DNA of 64,000 nt from Apoderus coryli (GCA_911728435.2 OU452199.1:3358860-3422859), one strand, 5' to 3'. Positions 1 to 47,531 are shown, counted from the first letter of the stretch. A program made the numbers and translations. Notes: a model not told the origin generated them from the sequence alone.

Positions 1-852
1 TCCAGCAAAATGTAAAATCGTGATGTATACAAAGAAAAAACAAAATATTCAATATAACTACAGCATAAATGACACAGCCATAACATCCTCTGAGACAGTG
101 ACTGACCTGGGAATCATCTTTGACTCTAAACTTAGTTTTGCTGAACACATATTAACTAAGACAGCGGAAGCCAATAAAACCTATGGTTTCATTATGAGAA
201 ATACAAAAGGCTTCAATAATATTCTTGCTTTACAAATTCTTTTTTCTACATACATTCGGCCTAAGCTTGAATACGGTTCGTTAGTCTGGTACCCTATATA
301 TAATGTTCATAAAGTTGCAATTGAAAAAATGCAGCGTAAATTTCTTAAACAGCTTGTGTATAAGGAAGATGGAATATATCCTGAAAGGGGAGTTGACTAT
401 AATATATTGTTGACTAGATTTGATACGCGGAGCTTGGAAAAAAGAAGAATTTTGAATTCAATTGAGTATTTGTATAAGCTTCTACATGGAAAGGTTGACT
501 GTTCTGAAATGTTAATGAATGTAAATATTAATGTTCCGAGATTTGAAACTAGATACAGTTCAACTTTTCACATTGCGAGAGCTAGAACCAATGTGTTGCT
601 GCGTTCTCCTGTCAATATTATGTGTGTTAATTATAACTTGATTTGTGCAGACTGTCACATTTTCAATTCTGAGATGAGAGAGGTTCTGGAAGTTGCCATC
701 CAACACTTCGGTAATTAGATATAGGTACTCATTTTAGTTTTATTTATTTTGTGCATTAGTGAATTATGATTTAGGTTTAAAATTATTAAATTATTTGTCC
801 TGTAAAGGGTTTTGTACTGTTGGGCAAATGAAGGCTATTATTATTATTAATG
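1..852 (+). mobile_element. LINE 3' end (family A), left edge of window
   Basis: The open frame 20-718 encodes the C-terminal part of a non-LTR retrotransposon ORF2 after the reverse transcriptase active site (motifs DLGIIFDSKLSF, RPKLEYGSLVWYP, IEKMQRKFLKQLVY). The 3' UTR ends in an ATT repeat at about 836-850. The 5' part is outside the window. The same family recurs at 11.1-12.2 kb and 20.0-21.1 kb. The clade looks Jockey/I-like, uncertain. Confidence 0.8.
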
Positions 853-1043
853 CTTTTGAATAAATTTAATTGAAAGACAGTCGTCGAAAAAAAGAGTTTA
901 TTTTTAATAGTCCATGCTAGTATAGTAGAGGGTGATAATAATGATTAATTATAGAAATAATAGTCCAGACTCCACAAATCAATTATACTTTACGCATACA
1001 ATCTGTTTCGCCATCTTCAGTAGCTTAACATTAAAAAAATAAA

Positions 1044-1790
1044 CTGTTGCCCTCGAGGCACGAATAGCTCTCCATATTTAAGTGTAAAAGGAATAATTTT
1101 ATGACCTTTTTGTCATTTATCTAAAATTTATATATTTTTTTTTGTTTTAGACATTAGCTATTTTTTTTAAGTATCGGGTCAATTTTTCTGTTATATTTGG
1201 GAATTTTTTTTTTTCGTTTTTGTCCCTTTTTTACACTATTTTCGAACGCTTGTGTGAACCAGTTCATTTATGTAACATTTTTTAGGTTATATTCTATCAC
1301 CACTATGAAAAATTATTCCGTATTTCGAATAAGTTTAGGAAATATATATTTTTTATGTTTTGACCCCTTTTCCACTAGTTACGAACGCCTATGAAAGTAA
1401 GTTATTTATGACACATTTTATCGGTTATATTCTATCAAAGTTATAAATAACTAGTTAATATTTCTGCTATGTTTATGAAATACGTTTTTTTTAAATCTTT
1501 TTTACTCCATTTTTCACTATTTTCGAACGCCAATGTGGACTATATGTTATGTTCAATATTTTAGGTTATATTCAATTAAATGCGTAAAAAAATATGCAGT
1601 ATTTCGGATAAGTTTAAGAACTATGAATTTTTTTAATTTTTGAACCATCTTTTAAACCCCTTGCCTACGCTCAATGTTTCAAAATCTAATCAGCTCCTTG
1701 CCATGTCCAATAGTATTTTTTTATCAAATTTGGTTAAAATCTGTTAAGTGGTTTTTGCGTTTTCGTGGATACAGACAGACAGACAGACAG
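1044..1790 (+). repeat. GACA-tailed repeat with internal CGAACGCC subrepeats
   Basis: Starts CTGTTGCCCTCGAGGCACGA and ends in (ACAG)n after GTGGTTTTTGCGTTTTCGTG. Internally the core CGAACGC recurs at about 1243, 1381 and 1526 with similar flanks (TTTTAGGTTATATTC). The same start, body and tail occur in the much longer copy at 44281-46580. No coding sequence recognised. Confidence 0.75.
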
Positions 1791-1799
1791 TACTACGAC

Positions 1800-2719
1800 G
1801 TTTAGTTTTTGAAAAACCGTCATCAACTTTCTTTTTTAAATACTCGAAGCAACAAGAAGATCCAAGATATTTTAATTATTTTCGATAACCGATAAGGTGT
1901 TTTAGATTTTGTTTTTTGGAAATTTAATGAATGAAATCAGCCATGTTTTATTACAGCTGCATTCCCTTAATCCGACGCAGTGCTGTTACAGATCCGTTTG
2001 CCACACAGTATGCAGATTGCTTTTATAATTTCAGTTTAATAATTATAATTGTTCAACAAAAATTGAAGTGATAAATGAAAACTACCTTTATATAGTTCGA
2101 ATGGGATCTTTAACTTACATCATCAAGACAGAATGGAAGAAATACAAATTATTTAGTTTTTAATAAAAATATGCAACTTTAATTATTGTTGTTAAGTTGA
2201 CAAATAAAAAGCAACGAAAATCCAAGTATTCAGTATCAGGTTTATTTCTACTATAATATACCAATTCATTTTAAGTAAATTTACAATATATATTAAGTAG
2301 AAGTATAACAATGTATTGCTATTTGAGAAGAAATTAGAACAATAGATAATATCTACTTCTATATGTATAAATTAATTTTCTAATTTTATTATTTAATTAT
2401 AATATAGATAAATACAATCTTCTAAGTATATCAATTGTTTATCGATATTTACATGTAGGTATGTAATAATTTTACAAATATTATACAAGGTGTGTAAAAT
2501 AAAGCGAATTGCCAAAATATACAAATTTGGTTGTTATAAATAATAGTCCTTTTCTAATTTTTTCAATTTAACCAAATACATATTTCACCCTGTATATCAT
2601 TAAAATTTAAATAATAATTAAATTAATATACTAATTACAAGCATCTATATACAATAATTTATAATAAATAGGTACAAACAAAATTACAGAAAGGTACGAT
2701 CACTGTTCTATATAACACT
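1800..2719. other. AT-rich stretch, no gene seen
   Basis: Very AT-rich DNA with one ACAAGGTGTGTAAAAT motif near 2488 and one CACCCTGTATATC near 2587, probably the ends of a small dispersed repeat. Distal scro 3' UTR could extend here, but I cannot show it. Confidence 0.4.
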
Positions 2720-2859
2720 CAGTGGCGGCTCGTGAGGTCTGAAAGAGGTGGGGCACAACAAGGTGGAAATAAGGCAATAACACCTAAAATTTTTCAAAAT
2801 AAAGAATTAAAAAGTAGCTAGATAATAACATTTTGCTAAACTCACCATGACCATTAAAA

Positions 2860-3054
2860 CTGTCTGTAAGTGAAGTCCATCCTTGATGACTTGTTCATTA
2901 AAATTTGAAATGGATTTCACAAGTTTTTTTTCAATAGATAGCTTTGCTAACGCGCACAACCTTTCCTGGCCCATAGTGTTTCTTAAAAATGTTTTGATCC
3001 GTTTGAGGGTAGAGAAACATATTTCGCTTTCTACAGTCGTCATAGGGACAGTAC
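2860..3054 (-). pseudogene. hAT transposase C-terminal dimerisation domain (fragment)
   Basis: Encodes SEICFSTLKRIKTFLRNTMG and then ERLCALAKLSIEK, matching the hATC dimerisation motif (CERSFSALKRIKTxLR type) of ZMYM1-like transposases. The frame is cut at 3054 by hAT element 2 and resumes at 5806 (upstream on this strand) with ESVELLTVLCTV, so the pre-insertion gene reads ...LLTVLCTVPMTTVES.... DDE catalytic residues are absent, so this is a dead remnant. Confidence 0.75.
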
Positions 3055-3271
3055 CAGTGGCGGCCCGTGAGCCCTGAGGGTTGTAAGGCAGTACAAAGAT
3101 TTTTATAAAAAAATGTTGATTACCAATTACCAATATTATAATATTAGGTATATTCTTTGCTGATTATTTGGGAACTATCAATAACGGAAGCTATATTTTT
3201 GTTTTTTCATGATAAGTAATTTACATTTACATCCAATATGTGCAGCACTTTTGTCGTGAATAGCCAGATTA

Positions 3272-5550
3272 CGAGCTAAATTTTTTATATCATTCGATCA
3301 TTTACCAGTTATTGTTAATCTAAGGATCAGTATCAATAAGCCCAAACCTTTCCTATATACCTTTAGAGACTTTCGACATTTTAACCAACATTCTGTTTAT
3401 TCAGAACTCGTACCGCATATTGAGGATAAAGTTCAGTTGTTTAATAATTACTTAATACAAATATACGACAGACATGCTCCGATCAGAACAGTCCGCATAT
3501 CTAAACAAAAAGCACCTTGGGTTACCGATGAATTAAAACACTTTCAAAAGCTTAGACAAAAAGCGCTAACCAAATATAAAAAAAATAAGACTGATGCGAA
3601 CTGGTCGGCATACAAACTACTCAGGAATTTTGTAACGTCCGGAACCAATACTCGAAAGAAAGAATTTCTTAAGAATAGTATTGATAATGGAACCTCCCGG
3701 GACAACTGGAGGCTGTTACGTGACTTGAGCATTTATGAAAAAGACAAAGAAAGTCTCCCGCATAACCTGAATTATCCCGATAACATAAATAATCATTTTG
3801 TTACCCTTTCACATGTCCCTTATGACCAGGATCTCTTTGATTTTTATGCAAATAATCGCTGACACAATGCTGGCAGCTTTAAGTTTGAATTGGTTGCCTT
3901 GGATCAGGTAGAAATTGCTCTTTCTAGAATCAGAACCAATGCTGTTGGTAGCGATCGTATCTCTGTAGAAATGTTAAAGAGAGCATGTCCTTTCTTATTG
4001 CCGATTTTGACTAACTTGGTTAATTCATGTATTGAATCGTCTGTATTTCCTGATGGATGGAAACTTGCTCATGTAATTCCAGTTCCTAAAAAACCTTGCC
4101 CAAAAGCGGTGGGGGATTTGCGACCAATTAGTATTCTGCCTGCCATCTCCAAGATCGTCAAGCGTATCTTATTTGACCAGATAAAAGTGTATGTTGAAAC
4201 TCATTGTCTTCTGCCTAGTACTCAGTCCGGTTTTCGATCTAACTATAGCTGTTGTACGGCCTTGCTTAAGATAACGGATGATATTTTTAGGGCGGTGGAT
4301 AATGGACAGTTGGCGCCTCTGGTGCTTCTGGATTATTCGAAGGCATTCGATCGCCTTAACCATGATTTGTTGATGGTGATCCTTGAATACTTGAGCTTTG
4401 GCGGATGTGCTAGGGGATTGATTCAGTGCTATATATCGGGTAGGAGGCAGGTTGTGGTCCTCGAGAGGGGAAGAGTATCACAAGAAAAAAGTCTCTTAGC
4501 AGGGGTGCCTCAAGGCTCTATACTTGCCCCAATTTAATACTGCCTCTATACATCACAACTTATCTGCAGTGTTAAGTATTCTTCAGCTCATTTATATGCA
4601 GATGATTGTATGCGTGTTTCGATCCTCAACAACTGCAGCCGGCCGTTAACCTGTTTAATGGTGATATTAATAATCTGGTTAAAGCTTCGAATGGGCACTG
4701 TTTAGAGATTAACAAGGACAAGACCAAGGTCTTGGTCTTTGGTCCGAATCAAATAAGAAGCCGTTACAGAGACCTAGTTTCAATAAGGGTTGATAATATG
4801 CGGATGGAGAATGTGCCTATGGCTCGGAACTTGGGCATGATAATGGACACGGACCTGAGATTCAGGGAGCATGTGAGTGCCTGTATAAAAAAAGCGTTTT
4901 ACAATTTAAAACTCTTGTACAGTAATAGAAAAACTCTCACAACGGCTTTAAGAAAACAATTATGTGACTCCTTGGTCTTGTCGCACTTTAACTTTTGTGA
5001 CGCTGTCTATGGTCCTTGTCTTGTTGGATTTGATCAGCGTCGAATTCAGCTGATGCAAAATTCTTGTATTCGATTAACCGCGGGATTGAGAGGCAGGGAA
5101 CGCGGGGTCAGCGCTAAGTTGAGGGAGCTTCAATGGCTAAATAGGAATGAAAGACGGTTGTTGCATGCATTGGTTTTATATAACAAAGTCATAAATAAGA
5201 AGATACCGGATTACCTTTACAATAAAATGCAATTCAGGGGTGACAATATTGTTATAAACTTGAGACATAGAATGGCGATAACTCCACCTGCTCACCGCAC
5301 TGCTATGTTTGAACGCTCGTTTTTCTATAATGTCGCAAAACTATACAATAAGTTACCAAATAATTATAAAATTATGAAGGGACTTGAATTTAAGGTAAAT
5401 GTTCGAGAACTTATCCTTCACTCTCAATACTAATTGTTCTCTTATGTATTGTATTTAATCTTAATTTTATAGAACACACTCTATAGTCTATGATATGGAA
5501 CGGTTAGCAACGGGTATTACGTTAGTTTTCTTCTTTCTTTTTTTTTTTTT
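3272..5550 (+). mobile_element. LINE family B, 5'-truncated, inside hAT 2
   Basis: Begins near the end of the endonuclease domain (FDHLPVIVNLRI at about 3295, cf. SDHLPI), continues through a linker (3437-3862), the reverse transcriptase fingers and palm (3890-4620) and the thumb and C-terminal region to TAA at 5433. It shares its whole layout with the LINE at 60.4-62.3 kb. GATTAC on both sides (3265-3270, about 5551) could be a short target duplication, weakly supported. Confidence 0.82.
3437..5433 (+). pseudogene. Reverse transcriptase ORF2 of LINE family B, decayed
   Basis: Motifs in order: QKAPWVTDELKHFQKLRQKA linker; GSDRISVEMLKRACP; DLRPISILPAISKI; TQSGFRSNYSCCTALL; LVLLDYSKAFDRLNH (first catalytic Asp kept); GVPQGSILAPI; then a stop at 4536; HLYADD at about 4589-4606 (catalytic YADD kept); a frameshift just after it; then EINKDKTKVLVFGPN and the thumb to ILHSQY. 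At least two stops plus a frameshift, so no full-length enzyme can be made. Confidence 0.85.
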
Positions 5551-6543
5551 TGATTACAGGAAGGTAATATAAGCTTTATATGATGTTTTTATTGACGTTG
5601 GCCTACTCTCGTTCTGCGTTCGCCGACGGGCAGAGCATTGTTGCCTCATTGGATAGCGAGCATTAAATTAAATCGTGCGTCGATTTACATGACAGTTATT
5701 TTCAATATCAATCTGTTCGCTATTTTTCAACAGTAAAAACATGTTAACTGGTTAAAAAGTTAGTGAGGCACTGCCTCACTTGCCTCATAGGACTAGCCAC
5801 CCCTGGACAGTACACAAAACAGTCAGCAATTCCACAGATTCATTAAATGTTGATGTTAATTTGTTTTGGATAAACATTTGTAACTGTTAACTATGTTTCA
5901 GAAAGTCGTCCCGGAAATAAGTTACACACAGTTTTAATATCTTCATTTGGAAAGACGGTCCGATATTAACCAAATTTTTCAGTTTCAAATAAATTTGCAA
6001 CAGTTAGGTGTCCATCAAAACTTTTTTTATAGTAATTCGATCCTCAAATGTTAATTTAACATATTATTTACATTGCACTGAATTCATCTTTGCTATTGTA
6101 ATTATTCAAAATCAACACATTCACTTTACAATGCTCAAAAAGCGCGGTCGCGAAAACAAAAACAACAACACCATTCGCACAAATTATATTCGTATAGACT
6201 GATGGGTAGGGCAGCACCCCAGATATGACGTCGTCACAAATGCGTTTAATTTCTACTGTTACTAGCGTATAGCGTAGCGATGTATTGCTGTCTCTGTTTT
6301 TCGCACGCGATAGCAAAGAAAACAATAGAGGCACAAAAATGTTGTGACCAAGAGCATCGTAATATGTACTAAGACCTACGTTTTGTTTCATTACCGTGAA
6401 TAGACGCGCTGCAAGAGTGATTATAGCATAGACAGGGACGTCTTCGATTCAAATTTTCAAATACAAAATTTTATAGGGAATTCTAACGAAGTCACACTGG
6501 TCTGGTGCGAAATATTTTTTAGGTTATAGACCAACCGCCACTG

Positions 6544-6692
6544 ATAACACTATCTATAAATCACCCTGTATAATAGTCTATTTTTCTTGCAAGTAAAACT
6601 ATTTTGACATACATCTACACTTTCGTTCACTACACATCGTACTCCTGTTGTCACATATCACTACTGTACATAATACCATAGTGTTCGTAGCA
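6544..6692 (-). other. scro: scro proximal 3' UTR (inferred)
   Basis: About 150 bp between the scro stop and the edge of a hAT insertion, including the ACAGGGTGATT end of a small dispersed repeat. I see no AATAAA on the minus strand here, so the transcript either runs through the hAT element or ends at a noncanonical signal. Confidence 0.5.
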
Positions 6693-41409
<34,717 letters not shown>

Positions 41410-42829
41410 TGCCAGCTCGACGCCATTGAGCTCGGGCAGGAGCCCGTGCAGGTCCCCAGCACGGTCTGGCGCCACGGGACCTTCCCCGTAGCTGCCACCT
41501 GAAAAAATGAAAATGATTATTGCTTTATTAGGTCATTCGATAAGATTGTAAGATGACACAGATGGCGCTACTAGATTTTTTCCATATATTATTTTTTCAA
41601 AAACAGTTAAGGGTAGATATAGGGAAGAGTTAAACTAAAATACTCTAAAATTGAGAGGGGATCCAAAACCTTAAAAATATACAGGGTGTCCGTTTTATGT
41701 GATACAACTCTTATGCTATCTCAGAAACCTTAAGAGGTATACGAGGTCGGTTATACTAGAGAAAAGTTGCGTTTTTTGATCCCTATTCAGGATCCGTTTA
41801 CCATATTGTCAAATCCTTCATATTTTCTGAGATACAGGGTGATTTGTGAAAAGCGCCGAATTTGATTTTGTCAAATAGTTCCAAATCTATTTATCTCCGG
41901 GATATGGTTTAAATTAGAAAGTTGTTTAGGTTAAATTTCTCTACAAGATGGTGACTTTAGATTTAACCTCCGACGTTTCGTCTTTCGGCGACTACGATCA
42001 ACTTTGTTTTTTAAATAGACCTGGATCTTTCATTTTCTTTTTCTTAAGCGTATGTCATTATCTTTAAAATGAGATAATAGTTAGGCATGTATGTCAACGT
42101 TTTGTTATGAAAATACCTATAACATCATGTTTTAGTGGACCGCACTGATACTTGCTTCATTATTTAATAAAAAATCACGTGTATTTTTGAATTAACTAAA
42201 TCATTTAATTATAAAACATAAAGAAACAAAATGTACAATGCGTGTTTACCTCTTTGGTTATAAACAAAAATAATAATAAAAATGGTGCCTCGGGAGCGAA
42301 ACTGAACGAGCTCCTTGATGGCAAAAATCAAAAGAGAAACATTATTTACAATGTTGCCTATAGTTTTCACACTCCATTACATTGTTAATAATTTCACAAT
42401 AAATTATAATATGCTTAATGAAAGTTTGACTTTGCAAACAACATTTGTATGTACGAAAATAATTACCTATAACAAATTAACAAAATGGAATACTTAATAG
42501 TGTTATATTTTTTTCCAAGTACGGATCTGAAAATGTGTTGAAGAATAAATTGGAAATATTTTCCATATTTTAGGAGCCTTTTTCCTTGCATTTTTTACAT
42601 TTCAGTATTTTGCTTTAATAGTGTTTAGATGTGTTAATATTAGGTAAATTATTTTTAAAATAGGTGTAGTGTTAACTTTTTATTACTTTATATTGATACC
42701 AAAGAGAGGTACCTACGTAACATATTCAGTAAGAAATACTGTGATTTAAATGAACAAAGAAATAAGTCAGGTCGGTACTTAGGAAAAATGTTGATGATAG
42801 TTATTATTTCGCATGCAGTTCTTTTAAGT

Positions 42830-43625
42830 AAACTTCCCCAGTATGGCGTTAGAGCAAATGCTCTTAACTTCATTAAATCTTACTTGAGTGTTCGTCAGCA
42901 GTTGGTGGAGTATATGGGGGAATGGGGGAGAGATCGGACTTGCACTATGTGACCCAGGGTTTAATTTTAGGACCTCTCTTATTTATTTTATATGTCCCAA
43001 TGGCAGAAGATCTTCAAGATTCAAAAATGTCGTGTGATATTTAGGACCAAAATATAGAGAGTCTTGCAAGCCTTTCTTCAAAAAACTGAACATCTTAACT
43101 GTTCCTGCTCTATTTATTTTTCAGGCTATTATACGCGCAAGAGATAGGTACTTAATTTAAACTCGGCTGTAAAACATAAGGATCTTCATGCTTATAACAC
43201 ATGAAAAAAGCAAAATTTGTGTCTTCCCCAGAACAGATTAGCTTTGACTGAGAGACAATTTGATCTTATGGCTGTTAGGTTTTATAATCACGTCCCTCAA
43301 CAGATGAAAGAAATATTAAATAGTAACAAATTTAAATCTGAGCTAAAAAAGCTGCTGACACCGTATACCTATGCTGACTATCTCAACCACAGTTTTTAAA
43401 TCGATCTTCAATGTACTTCTTGTGTTGACGTGTGCGTGTTTAATGTAATTAATTGTATTGTAAATGTAATTAATTGTATTGTAAACTTGACTTTGTAGTA
43501 TTGTTTGTATATTTGTTTGTATATACATTTACTTGTTTTAATTTATTGTAGGTATCAAATTTATGACAATGCCATGAACTGTAACTATAGTTAAGTAGCC
43601 AAATAAAGCATTATTATTATTATTT
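42830..43625 (+). mobile_element. LINE fragment with ATT tail
   Basis: Decayed: NFIKSYLSVRQQLVEYMGE and LILGPLLFILYV from the palm, then a gap, then MAVRFYNHVPQQMKEIL and KSELKKLLTPYTYADYL from the C-terminus (43217-43399). The 3' end is AAATAAAGCATTATTATTAT. Lies between the outer left arm and the inner element. Confidence 0.7.
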
Positions 43626-44280
43626 TCATATCAAAACTTCGATAGACATGCCTGACTAATATCTTATTTTTAAAATTTCCTCAAAAATAATCTCTTTTAT
43701 AAAGAAATTGAAACAGCTACTCACTGTAAACGCATTTTATAGTTATTCAGAGTTTCTCGGTTACCTTGAGCGTACAGTTAGACCAGGATTGATAATTTTA
43801 AAAATGGTAAAAAGTAGGATGATACCCATTGGAAAAGGTAGAGAATATAACAAAAATAAAAGGAAAAATAAATTACGGGCGATCTGAGGTCGGTAAGGGG
43901 CGAGTTTTTAAGGGTAAAAAACGGTTAATCTCGATTTCCGGTAAATCTGCAAGTCCTATGAAAAAAAGTTAAATGGCAAAGTTGTAGGTAATAAAAAGAT
44001 CTACAACTTTTGTATATTTACTTTTTTCACATAACCTCAAAATTTATGTGAAAAATTCGAATAACCGAGTTTTTGGTTTTTTATTTTTATCTTTTGCAAA
44101 AAAAAATATTTTTTCACGAAATTTGGTGAAAACTTACCTTTGCATGTCCCAAATATACAGTAATTTTTTTGATTTAAAATATTCATTTTTTCACCTTATT
44201 TTGACTTATTATCGAAAAAGCACCCTAATTTTCAATCGAAAATTCTCACGCCAAAATATCTGCTTTTTAAAAAAAACTAG

Positions 44281-46482
44281 CTGTTGCCCTCGAGGCACGA
44301 ATAGCTCTCCATATTTAAGTGTAAAAGTAATAATTTTATGACCTTTTTGTCATTTATCTAAATTTTTGTTTTGTTTTAGACATCTGCCTTTTTCTTCTCT
44401 TTGGAGGCACTATTTATACGCAGATATTTTATATTTCAGATCTAGGCCAAATTCTTGTACGCAAAATAATTGATTTTTTTTTAGTTTTATTATAAAATTT
44501 ATTTTGCTCCCTTTTCTACTATTTACGAACGCCTATGTAAACAAAATTGTTATGCTGCATGTTGTAGGTTATCCGTTAAGTGGTTTTTGAGTTATCACGG
44601 ATACAATTTTTTCCTGACCCTTTTATAGAATTTTCACGGACGCCTATGGAACATTAATTTTTGTCGTGTATTTTTAACACCAATTCAACTAGTTAAATAT
44701 AAATTTTTTTACATTTTAATTTTTTTTTCATTTTACCCCTTTTTTTACTATTTACGAACGCCTATGTAAATAAAAATTTTATGCTGCATTTTTTAGGTTA
44801 TTTTATATGAAAGCTATATATAATTAGCCAATTTTTCTGGTATATTTGGGAAACATTTTTTTTTCGTTTTTGACTCTTTTTTTAAGACTATTTTCGAACG
44901 CCTGTGTGAACTAATTCTTTTATGTAACATTTTTTAGGTTATATTCTATCACACCTATAAAAAATTATTCAATATTTCGGATAAGTTTAAGAACTATAAT
45001 TTTTTTAATTTTTGAACCCTCTTTTAAACCCCTTGCCTACGCTCAATGTTAATCACCACCTATAAATAGCCTGTAGTATTTTCGTACCAAATTTGGTTAA
45101 AATCCGTTAAGTGGTTTTTGAGTTATCACGGATACAAATTTTTTCTGACCCTTTTATAGAATTTTCACGGACGCCTATGGAACATTAATTTGTGTCGTGT
45201 ATTTTTAACACCAACTCAACTAGTTAAATATAAAAATTTTTACATTTTAATTTTTTTTATTTTACCCCTTTTTCTACTATTTACGAACGCCTATGTAAAT
45301 AAAAATTTTATGCTGCATTTTTTAGGTTATCTTATATCAAAGCTATATATAATTAGCCAATTTTTCTGGTATATTTGGGAAACATTTTTTTTTCGTTTTT
45401 GACCCTTTTTTAACACTATTTTCGAACGCCTGTGTGAACTAATTCTTGTATGTAACATTTTTTAGGTTATATTCTATCACAACTATAAAAAATTATTCAA
45501 TATTTCGGATAAGTTTAAGAACTATGATTTTTTAAATTTTTGAAACCACTTTTAAACCCGTTGCCTACGCTCAATGTTAATCACCACCTATAATTATCCT
45601 GTAGTATTTTCGTACCAAATGTGGTTACAATCCGTTAAGTGGTTTTTGAGTTATCACGGATACAAATTTTTTCTGACCCTTTTATAGAATTTTTATGGAC
45701 GCCTATGGTACATTAATTTTTGTCGTGTATTTTTAACACCAATTCATCTAGTTAAATATAAAATTTTTTACATTTTAATTTTTTTTTATTTTACCCCTTT
45801 TTCTACTATTTACGAACGCCTATGTGAATAAAAATTTTATGCTGCATTTTTTAGGTTATCTTATATCCAAGCTATATATAATTAGCCAATTTTTCTGGTA
45901 TATTTGGGAAACGTTTTTTTTTTCGTTTTTGACCCTTTTTTAAACTATTTTCGAACGCCTGTGTGAACCAATTCTTTTATGGAATATTTTTTAGCTTATA
46001 TTGTATCACAACTATGCAAAATTATTCCATATTTCGAATAAGTTTAGGAAATATATATTTTTTATGTTTTGACCCCTTTTCCATTATTTACGAACGCCTA
46101 TGAAAGTAAGTTATTCATGACACATTTTATAGGTTATATTCTATCAAAACTATCAATAACTAGTTAATATTTCTGCTATTTTTAAGAAATACGTTTTTTT
46201 TTAATCTTTTTTACCCCATTTTACACTATTTTCGAACGCCAATGTGGTCTAATATTTTATGTTCAATATTTTAGGTTATATTCAATTAAATGCGTAAAAA
46301 AATATGCAGTATTTCGGATAAGTTTAAGAACTATGAATTTTTTTAATTTTTGAACCCTCTTTTAAACCCTTTGCCTACGCTCAATGTTTCCCAAAATCTA
46401 ATCAGCTCCTTGCCATGTCCAATAGTATTTTTGTACCAAATTTGGTTAAAATCTGTTAAGCGGTTTTTGCGTTTTCGTGGAT

Positions 46483-46513
<31 letters not shown>

Positions 46514-46514
46514 T

Positions 46515-46545
<31 letters not shown>

Positions 46546-46580
46546 TACAGACAGACAGACAGACAGACACACAGACAGAC
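44281..46580 (+). repeat. Expanded GACA-tailed repeat with 530-bp tandem units
   Basis: Starts CTGTTGCCCTCGAGGCACGA like 1044 and ends in a (ACAG)n run 46483-46580. ATCCGTTAAGTGGTTTTTGA recurs at 44571, 45102 and 45630, giving periods of 531 and 528 bp. Within each unit the core CGAACGCC(T/A) or CGGACGCCTATGG recurs three times with similar flanks. The copy at 1044 has about 750 bp, so this one has grown by internal duplication. Confidence 0.85.
46483..46580 (+). repeat. (ACAG)n microsatellite
   Basis: About 98 bp of ACAG repeats with a few ACAT interruptions; terminal part of the preceding repeat. The Ser/Val/Cys/Leu open frames here are artefacts. Confidence 0.95.
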
Positions 46581-46713
46581 ATTTTTTTAAAACTACTTAT
46601 TTATGTATAAAATGACCAAAAAGAAGTATTTCCGGTGAAATTAAAAAATTTTTTTTTTCATGAAACTAATAGTCTCCATATATACATATATTACATATAT
46701 GATATGGAGAGCT

Positions 46714-47531
46714 AAAAATATACACTACTATGGTAAATGTTCTCAGAAAATGCAAATAATGATCTAATAGTTTCAAATATGAATCCTTAAAAAATATCGT
46801 TGCATTTCTCCATTGTTTTTCTGGTAGCGATACAACATCTGGATTTGCCGGAAACGGAAAGAAAAGGATCGTCAACTCTTTATTAGCCGATAAAAATGTG
46901 TCAAATTTGGCCAATATTTTTTATAAAAAAGATGCGAACAAAGAAGATATAAAAAATGGATTACAATTAATCAAATATATTAATAAATGTAAAAATGACA
47001 TATAACACTGACCAAGATTTCAAAAATATCAAATGGCAAGAATTAAATATTCTTTCATATTGGCCAATCTCCCACCCACAGAAGGTGCATCAGAACAACA
47101 TTGTTACGGGGCATATTATCAGCTTCAGACTTGGCTGGGTAACGAACTGACAGCAACAGATTGGGGCTGGAAGCAACATCAACGCGCCGAAAACATGGTT
47201 TAAAATGCACAAATTTATGCTCAAATTGTCATGGTTCTGAAACATGCTCCAATGTGGAAGAAAAAACCTACGAGGAAGTTGAAGATTCAGATGAAATTGT
47301 GGATGAAGAACCAATGCAGACCGGAAATAATCTTGGAGACGAAGACGGTGCTGGTCTTGAAGATTTCAAAGATCCACTAGAATCGGGAAGGTTTGTCGAA
47401 TCTAACGATGAAGAAATGCTATCAAAGAGACAAAAACTAATGGAGAAATATTTGAAAAAAAAAATTTTCGGATTCGAGTTTTTTCATTACTTGCATTTTC
47501 TGAAAACATTTACCATAGTAGTGTATATTTT
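46714..47531. repeat. Innermost inverted repeat pair around the CXC remnant
   Basis: 46714-46762 (ACTACTATGGTAAATGTTCT, CAGAAAATGCAAATAATG) is the inverse of 47485-47531 (TTGCATTTTCTGAAAACATT, TACCATAGTAGTGTATAT). About 48 bp with few mismatches. Third inverted pair nested in this region. Confidence 0.75.

Larger units (their letters stand above)
3055..5805. mobile_element. hAT element 2, nested, with 8-bp TSD
   Basis: Left end CAGTGGCGGCCCGTGAG, right end GGACTAGCCACCCCTG (imperfect TIR), flanked by GACAGTAC at 3047-3054 and 5806-5813. No transposase recognised, so it is probably non-autonomous. It lies inside the hAT 1 transposase gene and is itself filled by a LINE at about 3272-5550. The DNA at 3075-3270 and 5555-5805 is its own noncoding sequence. 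Confidence 0.82.
2720..6543 (-). mobile_element. hAT element 1 with 8-bp TSD, disrupted
   Basis: Left end CAGTGGCGGCTCGTGAG, right end CCGCCACTG, flanked by the direct repeat ATAACACT at 2712-2719 and 6544-6551, the 8-bp duplication expected of hAT elements. Minus-strand coding remnants are the C-terminal dimerisation region of a ZMYM1/hAT-type transposase. Split by a second hAT element at 3055-5805. The right end lies 150 bp past the scro stop codon. Confidence 0.85.

Noticed and set aside
41465..41498. GTG at 41475 as the scro start codon
   Set aside because: Not a usual start in animals; ATG at 41409 gives the conserved MSLSPKH start.
44281..46580. CRISPR-like or satellite centromeric array
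   Set aside because: Only about three units of 530 bp and a dispersed single-unit relative at 1044; a eukaryotic mobile repeat explains it.
46343..46610. Open frames of Ser/Val/Cys/Leu and Gln/Thr/Asp repeats
   Set aside because: Direct translation of the (ACAG)n microsatellite on both strands; not proteins.
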